Of a DNA stretch of 64,000 nt, positions 1-9,036 are shown in pieces. Origin of the DNA: Lewinellaceae bacterium. GTDB taxonomy: Bacteria; Bacteroidota; Bacteroidia; Chitinophagales; Saprospiraceae. Position numbers and translations under genes: made by a program. Under the pieces are notes generated by a model. The model did not search any database and was not told where the DNA came from. It saw only the letters and a program-made list of their open reading frames with translations. The number at the start of each line of letters is the position of its first letter. Within the stretch, counting starts at the first letter, position 1. The DNA lies in assembly GCA_020636315.1 (NCBI GenBank), contig JACJYA010000001.1:62001-126000 (forward strand), in the 5' to 3' direction.

Positions 1-508
1 TCTAACCAGCTGTTGTCGCTTACCTACCAACTCAACTCTTACGGCAAGCCGGTACCAGCGCTTATCTGTCCCTCTATTATCTGCTGGGGCGCGAAGAGTT
101 CCTGAAGTGTGTGAAGGAATACGTCGAAAACTGGGAGGGCAAACATCCGCAACCCTACGATTTTTTCTTTACCATTTCAGAATGCTCCGGAGAAGGCCTG
201 GACTGGTTCTGGAAGCGGTGGTTTATGGAGTACCACACCATGGACCTGGGGCTGGCTGGCTACCGGATGGCTGATGGGGCACTTTTTGTCACGGTACGCA
301 ATGACGGTGGCATGCCCCTGCCAATCGTACTGGAAGCAAAAACGGTAGATGGAAAGGCACAACAATACACTTTCAGCCCGGCCCTATGGGAAAAGCAAGA
401 GAAGTAGAAGTGAAACTGCCGGTGGAAACGCCCCTGAAAAGCGTATCGCTGATATGGAAAGACTTCCGGGATGTCGATCCGACGGATGACCGGCTGGAGG
501 TAAAATGA
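1..508 (+). pseudogene. M1 family aminopeptidase, C-terminal fragment, frame-broken
   Basis: This is the 3' end of a zinc aminopeptidase-like protein of the M1 (gluzincin) type; the catalytic HExxH part lies outside the window. The visible tail has the family's helical end: YGKP near base 40, then YLSLYYLLGREEF and, around bases 155-235, PYDFFFTISECSGEGLDWFW followed by KRWFMEYHTMDLGLA, which matches the usual 'W.FW..WF...G.PDL' region. A beta-sandwich-like stretch follows to a stop at 506-508. The frame breaks twice: removing the TA at 53-54 joins frame 1 to frame 3, and a net one-base loss near 385-398 is needed to reach the final frame ending in DDRLEVK. I read both as sequence errors. The family assignment rests on the tail only. 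Confidence 0.62.
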
Positions 509-817
509 ACTCAAACGGTTATCCTGCCAAAATCACCTCTTTCACTAAATTTCAAAAAAAAAAATTCCCTCAATCACCTCTGAACAACTAGAGAAAACAC
601 TACTTTTACGTACCGGGCTAAAACCCCGTTTAGTATTTCACCCTCCTCCCCCTTACCCTATCCCCGAAAGGCTGTATTTTCAGAGAAGTGCTATCTATTC
701 TTCAACTTACACCACTGTTCCTGCCAACGGGACATCCTTTCGTACCCTAATCGGATGGGTAGCGAAAAGTACTGAAATTATTATGGCTAGAATTGACTAT
801 CATAAAACCAAGATGTT
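509..817. other. Intergenic spacer
   Basis: No convincing gene is visible. The stretch holds an A-run near 549-570 and a short direct repeat (aatcacctct near 530 and 575). A weak -7-like box TACTTTTA lies at 601-608, and the small hairpin CGGG..CCCG sits around 613-630. It presumably carries the promoter of the large T9SS protein that starts at 818, but I cannot place it with confidence. Confidence 0.4.
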
Positions 818-1803
818 ATGCAGAGAATATGCTCTTTACTCCTGTTTTTGTTCACCCTGGGGGTGGCCTTAAAGGCCCAGCCCACTACCTTCGGCACAGC
901 TCTGGTAGATGGCTCCTATGCATCATACAATCTTGCAGACCGCGGGGCCTTCCGGCAGGTGCGCCTGCAAGCTGCCAGCAGCGCCGGCGCCCTTTCCCGC
1001 AACTGGAATTTCGCGCAAGGCACGGCGCCCAACCAGAATTTCTTCAACAACTGGCGCCCCTACAGCGGAGCCTGCAACGGCAGTAACCTTAACTTGGTTA
1101 TCAGCGGTTTCAACCAGGTTATTGCTCCGGATACAGGGAACCCTGTGCTTTCTGCCTCCGCCACCTTCAACTCCAACTCTGGCGGCTGCGACGGCTTTCT
1201 GCCCCCAATAACGGCAGGGAACTACTACACCGTCAACGTAACGGAGAATACCGGCGACAACTACATGGTAATCCTGGAAACCAGCTATAAACCGGACACT
1301 GTCACCACCGTTTCCGGCCCTTCCTGCGCTACCAACTGCGGTTATGAGGTAACGGTTATCCTGAGCAACGCACCGGCTGCCGGCGAGTACGCCTATGTGC
1401 GCTACTCCACCGACGGCTTCACCACTTCCGGCCTGGTGGAGCTGAACTTCAGCGGCATTACCGGCACGGTACTATTCCCGATCAGGGGAGCAATACAGTC
1501 ACCTACTATGTTTATACTTCAACCAACACACTGGCACAAATCATCAGCGCCGTCAGCAATTACGGTAAGGTGGCGCACGATTTGCTCACGCTGAAACTGG
1601 GCAACAACAACGGCAGCAACTACAGCTACGGGCCCTGCACCACATCCAACCCGGTTGCCGTCTGCCAGAACACCACCGTGACCCTGGATATGAACGGCAA
1701 CGCCAGTATCGCGGCCGCCGACATCGACGGGGCAGCACCGACAACTGCGGCGTGCCGGCCCCTGAGCCCCAGCCAAACCAGCTTTTCCTGCAGCGATGTG
1801 ATC

Positions 1804-2215
1804 ACCTCCAAACCAACTGACCTGTTCTTCTCCGAATACGTGGAAGGAACCAGCAACAACAAATACCTGGAGATCTATAACGGGACGGGCATCGCGCAGA
1901 TCCTGGCAAATTACCAGGTCAGGACATACAGCAATGGATCAGCCACACCGTCCACGACCACCACTTTGAGCGGGATTTTAAACCCGGCGAGGTGATCGTT
2001 CTGCGGAACGCCAGCGCAACGATATATCCTGGCACCGCCACTGTAGCCGGCGCCGTCAATTTTAACGGTAATGACGCCGTCGAACTGTACAATATCGGCT
2101 TAGGCACCACTACCGACCTCATCGGAAGGATCGGCGAAGACCCCGGCTCGCAATGGTTGCCGGTGGGAACAGCACCCAGGACCAAACCCTGCGCCGGAAA
2201 AGTACCGTAACTGGT
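1804..2215 (+). other. Lamin-tail-like (LTD) domain inside the HYR protein
   Basis: Across two frames the translation reads DLFFSEYVEGTSNNKYLEIY, then NYQVRTYSNG, GEVIVLRNASATIYPG, NGNDAVELY and IGEDPGSQW..TQDQTLRRK. This is the usual order of strand motifs in the bacterial lamin-tail (LTD) fold of secreted proteins: 'SEY.EG.SNNK.LEIYN', then 'G...VL.N', 'NGND...L' and 'T..RK'. The frame must be repaired near 1990 (one lost G in a G-run) and near 2150. The domain is common in secreted nucleases and surface proteins of Bacteroidota and probably mediates binding. Confidence 0.6.
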
Positions 2216-2652
2216 GGGGTCACGGCCAACCCGGCCAGCGGCTTCCCCACCCTGGGCACGGAATGGGATGCTTTAGGCACCAATGTCATCTCCAACCTGG
2301 GCACCCACGGTATCGGCTCAACCGTTACCCTGACGGCTACCGGCGATGGCGGCGTCCAGACTTCCTGCCTGGCGGTCGTAACTGTTGTGGACAACACGCC
2401 GCCCGAGGTAAGCTGCCAGGACATAACGGTCGAGCTGCCAGCCGACGGCTCTTTTGAGCTCAGCACTGCCTTCATCCTGGCAGAAGTGCCCACCTCTTTT
2501 ACCGACAACTGCCAGACCAGTACCAATATTGGGGTTGGGGCTCCCGGGTTGGTAGCTTATACCTGCAGTGAAATAGGCACCTTCCCCGCCACCTTCGGCT
2601 TTAAGGACCTGGCGGGGAACAATACCGATTGCACCATCAATGTAACTGTGGT

Positions 2653-4645
2653 GGACAACCTGGCCCCCACTGCCGCCTGTAAGGCTGCTTCCGTGCAGCT
2701 CAACGCTTCCGGAATGGCCAGCATCGCGCCCGCAGATGTATTCGACGCCACCAACTCTTCGGACAATTGCGGCGCCGTAAACCCTCAATCGGTAAGCCCT
2801 GCAAGCTTCACCTGTGCCGACCTGGGTTCCAATATGGTAACCCTTACCGTGAACGACAACCACGGCAACACAGCCACCTGTATGGCCACCGTAACCGTAG
2901 CCGATGATGTTTACAGTTGCAACCAGGCGCCCACCGCCGCCTGCCAGCCGGTGACGGTAGATGCCAACCCCAACTGCCAGGGCGCCGCCGCCCCAACCGA
3001 CTTCGACGGAGGCTCCACCGATCCGGAGATGGGAATACTTTCCTTTGGTGTAAGCCCGGTACCGGCCTGTATCCGCTTGGCGTAACCAACGTCACCCTCA
3101 CCGTCACTGACCCGTCGGGGGCCTCAGATGATTGTACGACGACGATCACCGTTGTGGATAATAGCGCCCCCTCGATTTCCTGCCCCGGCGATTTTGCCAT
3201 CAACGCCAATGCCCAGTGCCAGGGGGTGGTGCCCAATTTCACCGGCAGTACCCCATCGTGCTGGCCAATTCCGTCACCGAATTCTCCGGTACTCAGGGTA
3301 GCGGCGGCTGGCTGTACGGCCAGTACTTCGCTTTTGACGCCGGTAACTTCAGCCAGTTGCCCGTTTACAACAATAATTTATCGCAATGGCAGGACAACCA
3401 GGCTTTTAACACGCCCTTCCTGGATGCCTACGGCGGCCATCCGGGCGTGGATGACTTCAAATGGGCGGTGCGCCGCTGGGTGAGCCCTTATTCGGGAACG
3501 GTGGATATCAGCCTACTATTCTACGACCGCGACGGCAACTGTGGGGACGGCGCCCACGTCCGGGTTCTGCTCAATGGCAGCCAGATCTGGGAATACCTCA
3601 ATATACCCAATTCCCTGGTTACGCAATCTCTCAGCCAGGCCATCACGGCAGGGGACGTTCTCGATTTCGTGATCGACCCCAAATTTGATGCCGGTTGCGA
3701 CAATACCCAGTTTACGGCTTTGATCACCGTACCCAACGGCCTTTATCACTTCTGACAACTGCGGTACCAGGTGACCGTGGATCAAAACCCCGCTCCAGGC
3801 ACACCGGTAGCTCCCGGTACCACTATCGTTACCCTTACGGCAACTGACGGCAACAGCAATTCTATGTCCTGCGATTTCAACCTTGTCGTTTCAGAACTAA
3901 TACCGCCTGTCGCCGCCTGTAAGCCTGCTACGGTGCAGCTCGATGCAAACGGTACAGGCAGCATCGCCCCTGCCGATGTATTCGACGCCACCAACTCCTC
4001 AGACAATTGCGGGACGGCGACTCCACAGTCGGTGAGCCCCGCCAGCTTCTCCTGTGGGGACATTGGCCCCAATACCGTAACCCTAACCGTGAACGACGGG
4101 AACGGCAATACCGCCACCTGTACCGCCACCGTAACCGTCGAAGACAACAGAGCGCCCAACCCCGCCTGCAGGTACCGGCTACCGTGCAGCTCAATGCAAA
4201 CGGCACAGGAAGCATCGCCCTAACCGATGTGTTTGACGCCATCAATTCCTCAGACAATTGCGGGACGGTAACTCCGCAGTCGGTGAGCCCCTCCAGCTTC
4301 TCCTGTGGGGACATTGGCCCCAACACGGCAACCCTAACTGTGAACGACGGAAACGGCAACACCGCCACCTGTATGGCTACCGTTACCGTGGAAGACAACG
4401 TGGCGCCTGCCGCCGCCTGCCAGAACACCACGGTACAGCTCAGTACTACCGGAACCGGCAGCATTATGCCTAATGATGTGTTTGACGCCACCAATTCTTC
4501 GGACAACTGCGGTATGGTGAATCCTCAGTCGGTAAGCCCCGCCAGCTTCTCCTGTGGGAATGTTGGTACAACACGGTAACCCTAACTGTGAACGACGGCA
4601 ATGGCAATAGCGCTACCTGTACACCACCGTAACCGTCGAAGACCC
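2653..4645 (+). repeat. HYR-like tandem repeats, four near-identical units
   Basis: Four related units of about 80-85 codons run at roughly 2653-2920, 3885-4145, 4150-4400 and 4400-4645. Each has the order AAC.x.TVQL.A.GTGSI, DVFDATNSSDNCG, PQSVSPASFSCG and NTVTLTVNDGNGNTATC followed by TVTVED. Their strong nucleotide similarity makes them internal standards for judging the frame breaks: the sibling units show which bases are missing or added at 4173, 4567 and 4620. Confidence 0.75.
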
Positions 4646-5307
4646 GAGTGGATTCTGCAGCCAGGTGGTGTGCCTTGATGCTGAGATCGACAACCTCGTG
4701 AATTATATTGAAGGCCTTTGGCTGGTATCGGGGCTGGAAAGGGCAATAACCAGGAGGCTGGAAACCGCCGCCATACGATTCTGCCGGGATTACCCTGCCA
4801 GCATCGTCATTAATGGACTGAACAGCGTCATTGATTATGTGGATTACCAGAGCGGTGGCAGCATACCGACAGCTGAGGCAGACTATATCATTACTGAGGT
4901 GCAGTCGCTGATCGGCGCCATCAATGCCGGAATAGCGGAATGTTGCTCCGGGAGGGGCTTCCCCATACCAGGCAATTCCTTTACATTGGAGGACGATGCC
5001 ACTGGACTGGATGTGGCTCCCAACCCCTTCAGCAATGAAACTGTCATCCGATTCTTTTTACCGGGAACAGGGCCGGCTACCCTGGAGGTTTTCAATATGC
5101 AAAGTAGCGGGTAACCGTATTGTGTGCCGAAACCCTGGACCGCGGATACCATACCCTGCACTGGGATGGGACAGCTTTTAATGGCGAGGTGCTCGGCAGC
5201 GGCATTTACCTGGTTCGCTTAAGGAATGGAAAAATGGCACTCACCAGGAAAGTGAGTTTAGTTCGTTAATTTTTCAGGAACAAGCCATAACCAGACAGAA
5301 AAAATGG

Positions 5308-5341
5308 ACGGAGAGGGTGCAGCCCCTCTCCGTTTTTTTTT
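5308..5341 (+). terminator. Rho-independent terminator after the HYR protein
   Basis: A perfect 10-bp stem (ACGGAGAGGG at 5308-5317 with CCCTCTCCGT at 5324-5333), a 6-nt loop and a run of T follow the stop codon by about 40 bp. Confidence 0.85.
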
Positions 5342-5515
5342 CTTTAGCTCTGCATCCTGGTGATAAGTTAAAGCAACACCCCCACCGAAGAACAACTCTG
5401 CCAGGCGGCTACCTGGTGCCATTTCCTTCCGGCATACCCATCATCCAACCGGAAATACTGTCCCATTTCGGAAAAAGTAAGTAACTTGCCCTTTCCAACA
5501 GACGGATAGCAAGCT

Positions 5516-7628
5516 ATGGCGGCGAGACTTTTAGTAGTAGATGACGAGCCTCAGTTTGAGCGGTTGATCCTTCAGCGGTTCAGGAGGAGTATTCGCGAGG
5601 GTAAATATGAGTTCGTATTTGCGGGGAATGGACTGGAAGCATTAAAATTACTGAAGCAGGATGCCGCCATTGACATGGTCCTCACTGACATCAATATGCC
5701 GGAAATGGATGGTACTTACCCTGGTCGGAAGGATCCGGGAGTCCTACCCAATGCTCAGGTACCGTCGTCGTTTCCGCCTATGGAGACATGAAGAACATCC
5801 GGACAGCCATGAACCTGGGAGCTTTCGATTTCGTGACCAAGCCCATCGAATTTCCTGACCTTGAGGCCACTATCGGAAAGACACCTCAAAGAGGTACCGA
5901 AATGCTCAGGCAGGCTGAGGCAGCAAAGGAGCTGAAGGAAAAAAATGAACAACTCCGGGAAATTGACGACTTAAAGACGCAGTTCTTCACCAATATCTCC
6001 CATGAATTCAGAACACCGCTTACGGTCATTTACGGCATGGCGGAACAGATTGAGGAAAACCCGGATCGCTGGCTCGGCTGAGGGATTAATATGATCCGGC
6101 GGAATACCCAGAACATGCTCAATCTGGTAAACCAGATCCTCGACCTTCGCAAGCTGGAAGCCGGCAAAATGCCTCTGCGGCTGATCCGGGGTGATGTTCT
6201 TCCTTTTTCCACTACCTGTTCGAATCGTTCCACTCCCTGGCGGAAAGCCGGGATATCCAGATGCACTTTCTCAGCAACGAGCAGAAACTGGTAATGGACC
6301 ACGACCCGGAAAAACTGTTGCACATCCTGTCCAATCTTCTAAGCAATGCCATCAAGTTTACCCCTGAAGGAGGAGATGTTTATTTTCAGGTTGATAATGT
6401 TGCAGATTGCCTTCAGATCCGGGTGAAAGACACGGGAATCGGCATTCCTGCCAGCCAGTTGCCTTTTATTTTCGAACGCTTTTTCAGCGGCAGTGAGGAC
6501 AGCCCCTCTCCTACCTACCTGGAAGGGGAGACCAAACCCCTTTTTGTACCTGACACTGACCCATTCGCCACTCCCCCCAGGGCTCGTCCTCTTCCGGAGC
6601 GAAACCTTTACGGGCAGGACGGACACAACACCATACCGGCATTGGACTGGCATTGGTAAAGAACTTACCACTCTGATGGACGGAGAGATCTGGGCAAATA
6701 GCAAAGAGGGTGAGGGCTCTACTTTTTACCATAAGGATACCCATCCGCCAGGAAGCCCCTCTCCAGAAGGAAGGCAGCCCCATGCCCTCCTTTCCGGAAG
6801 CCGAAATCTTAGTAGCTCCTCCAGCCGAACCAGGCTCTCCGGCAGAATCCGCTGTAGCCGGAGTGGAAGCCGAACTAGCAGAGCTGCCATCTCTTCTGGT
6901 TATTGAAGACAACCCAGACGTGGCGGCATATCTGTTCGCCTGCCTGGAAGGCCGTTACCAACTGGAACACGCCAAGGATGGTAGCAGGGCATAGACAAAG
7001 CCCTTGAACAAGTACCCGATATCATCATCAGCGATGTGATGATGCCCGGCAAGAATGGGTACGAAGTCTGCCAGTACCTCAAACCGACGAGCGCACCAGC
7101 CATATCCCCATCATTCTGCTGACTGCCAAAGCAGGTAGGGCTCAAAATCCGAAGGGCTGTCCCGGGGCGCCGACGCCTACCTGTCCAAACCCTTTGACAA
7201 GCAGGAACTTTTTATCCGGCTGGAAAAACTGCTGGAGCTCCGCGCCACCCTTCAGAAGCGATACAGCACTATGGAGGAACTTCCTGCAAATGAAGATCCA
7301 GTACTCCGGTAAAGACCAGTTCGTTATGAGACTGAGAAAGGTAGTAGAAGCGAACCTGGAAGATGAGCATTTCGGCATTCATGAACTCTGCCGGGAGATC
7401 GGTACTGAGCCGCACGCAGCTTCACCGCAAGGTCAAAGCCCTGACCAGTACTGCCCAACGTCCGGTTTCATCCGCTTCATTCGCCTGTTAAGAGCTAAAA
7501 AGCTTCTGGTAGTTTCCGATCTGAATATTTCACAGGTCGCATTTGAGGTAGGATTCAGAGACCCTAAATACTTTTCCCGCACCTTCCAGGAAGAATTTGG
7601 CAAACCGCCTATTGAAATGCGAAAGTAA
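5516..7628 (+). pseudogene. Hybrid two-component regulator REC-HisKA-HATPase-REC-AraC, frame-broken
   Basis: The first frame gives a receiver domain (MAARLLVVDDEPQFERL, phospho-Asp in VLTDINMPEMDG), continued in other frames by VVVSAYGDMKNIRTAMN and DFVTKP. Next come a short coiled coil, a HisKA box (FFTNISHEFRTPLTVIYGM near 5986), an HATPase domain (LSNLLSNAIKFTPEGG, VKDTGIGIPASQLPFIFERF, TGIGLALVKEL), a second receiver (LLVIEDNPDVAAYLF, DIIISDVMMPGKNGYEV, SKPF) and an AraC helix-turn-helix (FIRFIRLLRAKKLL, ISQVAFEVGFRDPKYFSRTF) ending at 7628. It lacks the periplasmic sensor of typical Bacteroidota hybrid regulators; its input is the N-terminal receiver, so it is probably a cytosolic relay. 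At least twelve indels and one in-frame TGA (6079-6081) interrupt it, many in homopolymers, so I regard the gene as intact in the organism. It precedes a TonB-domain gene by about 110 bp. Confidence 0.75.
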
Positions 7629-7737
7629 CTCAGTGAAACAATATTCCACTCTTTTGGAACAATAGTAGGGGCATCTCCTGCCAAACCCCTGCACCTTTGT
7701 ATTGTAATCAAACGTGAACATCCAAAAACGTGGAACA

Positions 7738-8209
7738 ATGAGAAAAATGATCCTTTCCTGCCTCTTCGCCGCTGCTTTTGCCACTATTTCCCAGGCCCAG
7801 CACTTCATCAACAGTCTCAGTGCGCCCACCGCCGGGCAAGGCCATACTCTCTGCCGGAACCGATGCCCCCGATACAACGCCCAAGGCTCCCGTTTACAAC
7901 CCCAACGCCCGAACCTGCCTCCCTCAGTTCCCGGGAGGAGAAAAGTCCATGTTAACCTTCATGGATACCCATCTTCAGTATCCGAAAATGGCTAAGTTAA
8001 ACAGCTTCGAAGGCAAAGTGGTTGTCCGTGCTACTGTTGCAGCCAATGGCACCCTGGAGAAAATCGAAGTTAAAAACCCGGTTGACCCGATCCTGGATGC
8101 CGCTGCTATCGAAGCGGTAAAAAGTATGCCGAAATGGCTGCCCGCCCTGCAGATGGGAAGGCCCGTAAAATGTAACGTCAATATCCCTGTGAATTTTAGC
8201 CTGAACTAA
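7738..8209 (+). CDS. TonB C-terminal-domain protein (frame-broken near its start)
   Basis: The ATG at 7738 gives a signal peptide (MRKMILSCLFAAAFATISQA). A +1 shift somewhere between about 7800 and 7850 leads into the frame that continues to the stop at 8207-8209. The body has the order seen in secreted TonB_C proteins: CLPQFPGGEKSML, YPKMAKLNSFEGKVVVRATV, then ILDAAAIEAVKSMPKWLPAL and VKCNVNIPVNFSLN. The repaired length is about 156 residues. There is no transmembrane anchor and no proline-rich linker, so this is a free periplasmic TonB_C-like protein rather than the inner-membrane energy transducer. Such proteins are abundant in Bacteroidota and their role is poorly known. Confidence is high for the domain and moderate for the exact N-terminus. 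Confidence 0.7.
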
Positions 8210-8279
8210 ACAGGACGTAAGCAGTTGGACATAATTAATTTACGTATCGAGGCTGGCTGACTGAGCCTCCCCCAACCCT

Positions 8280-8432
8280 CCCGACACGTTGTGTGCAGGA
8301 CAGGCTCTCCAAAGGAGGGGGCTTTTGCCCAATGGGAGCTGCAAAATGGCCGCCAGCCCAGTGTTTCCAGTTCCTCCTCCTTCGGGGGAGGCGCCGGAGG
8401 CAGAGAGCCTGCCCCGTACACGCAGTGTCGGG
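8280..8432. repeat. Imperfect inverted repeat, MITE-like spacer element
   Basis: Arms at 8280-8308 and 8404-8432 (29 nt each) are imperfect inverted copies: CCCGACAC...CAGGCTCT on the left and AGAGCCTG...GTGTCGGG on the right. The interior contains a further small palindrome (CTCCTTCGGGGGAG). No protein-coding signature is present. The form suits a small palindromic intergenic repeat. Confidence 0.55.
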
Positions 8433-8455
8433 GGGGCTTGCTCAGGCGAAGCAGC

Positions 8456-8625
8456 CTTTGGGATACCGATTTATACGTAACCTAAATCTGTCCGGCTACT
8501 TATCACCTCATCCCAAATAAAGCCTTATAACCCTATGAACTAAAAAACCGGCTTTGGCCGGAAACACTGTGCATAAAGGGGAATCTTCGGGGAATGCCGG
8601 CTGGCGTTCCCCTTTTCTTTTTAGG
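8456..8625 (+). ncRNA. Possible small transcript ending in a terminator hairpin
   Basis: A strong hairpin with a 10-bp stem (8589-8598 with 8603-8612, one G-T pair) and the tail TTTTCTTTTT lies 380 bp downstream of the nearest gene. A second hairpin, CCGGC-TTTG-GCCGG, sits upstream at about 8550. A weak promoter-like pair, TTG near 8459 and TAAATCTG about 22 nt later, could start a transcript of roughly 130 nt. The terminator is good; the RNA itself is inferred and could simply be the long 3' end of the TonB-domain gene. Confidence 0.35.
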
Positions 8626-8746
8626 GGAGTAATGTAATTCTACTTTCTCTTTACCAGGAGCAAAGGCCTCCAGGCCCGCACTCCGGAATGCCTGATAATA
8701 TAAAGTGCTACAGTAGTATGATAATTCCCGGGCCGTCAGCTCCGCG

Positions 8747-8883
8747 AGCCCTCTTTCTGCCTACCCGTCTAACGTTGGACACAGTTGGAAACAGGTAAGC
8801 TGAAGCCGCCCGGCGCTGTTGTGGACACCGAAATCCGAACCGCGAACTTGTTCCGTGCTAGAATGGCAGCCCTCTTTCTGCCT
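8747..8883. repeat. 16-bp direct repeat in the spacer
   Basis: The word AGCCCTCTTTCTGCCT occurs at 8747-8762 and again at 8868-8883, 121 bp apart. Nothing coding is seen between the copies. Together with the inverted repeat upstream this makes the 8210-9036 spacer unusually repeat-rich. Confidence 0.6.
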
Positions 8884-9036
8884 TTATCAGCAAAAATGCC
8901 TCCCTGGCCGGACAAAACCGTTTATTCATAAATAATTAATATTTCCTGGTAGGGGTAGCCGGCGCCCTCCCGCATCTGGGGTATGAACGAGCGGGAATCC
9001 CCCTTCCCGAAAAAACAATCAAAAACAATCTGCATT

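Larger units (their letters stand above)
818..5269 (+). pseudogene. Large T9SS-secreted HYR-repeat protein, frame-broken
   Basis: The protein starts with a signal peptide (MQRICSLLLFLFTLGVALKA) and ends with a type A T9SS sorting domain: VAPNPFSNETVIRFFLPG at about 5008, then LGSGIYLVRLRNG and KVSLVR with the stop at 5267-5269. In between lie a lamin-tail-like domain and several HYR-like repeats of about 85 residues with the signature DATNSSDNCG...SPASFSC. The reading frame changes at about a dozen places (near 1470, 1731/1765, 1990, 2150, 3060, 3249, 3740, 3765, 4173, 4567, 4620 and 5105), yet each side aligns with its neighbours once one or two bases are corrected. The repaired product would be about 1480 residues: exported through Sec, then through the T9SS, and anchored or released at the cell surface. 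The function is probably adhesive or structural. I treat it as a real gene damaged by sequence error. Confidence 0.72.

Noticed and set aside
818..5269. Programmed frameshifting or deliberate gene fragmentation
   Set aside because: No slippery heptamers; breaks are too many, of both signs, and shared by four unrelated neighbouring genes.
6220..6240. Possible tRNA T-arm (GTTCGAATC)
   Set aside because: It is within the coding sequence of the hybrid regulator and no cloverleaf can be drawn around it. I found no tRNA in the window.
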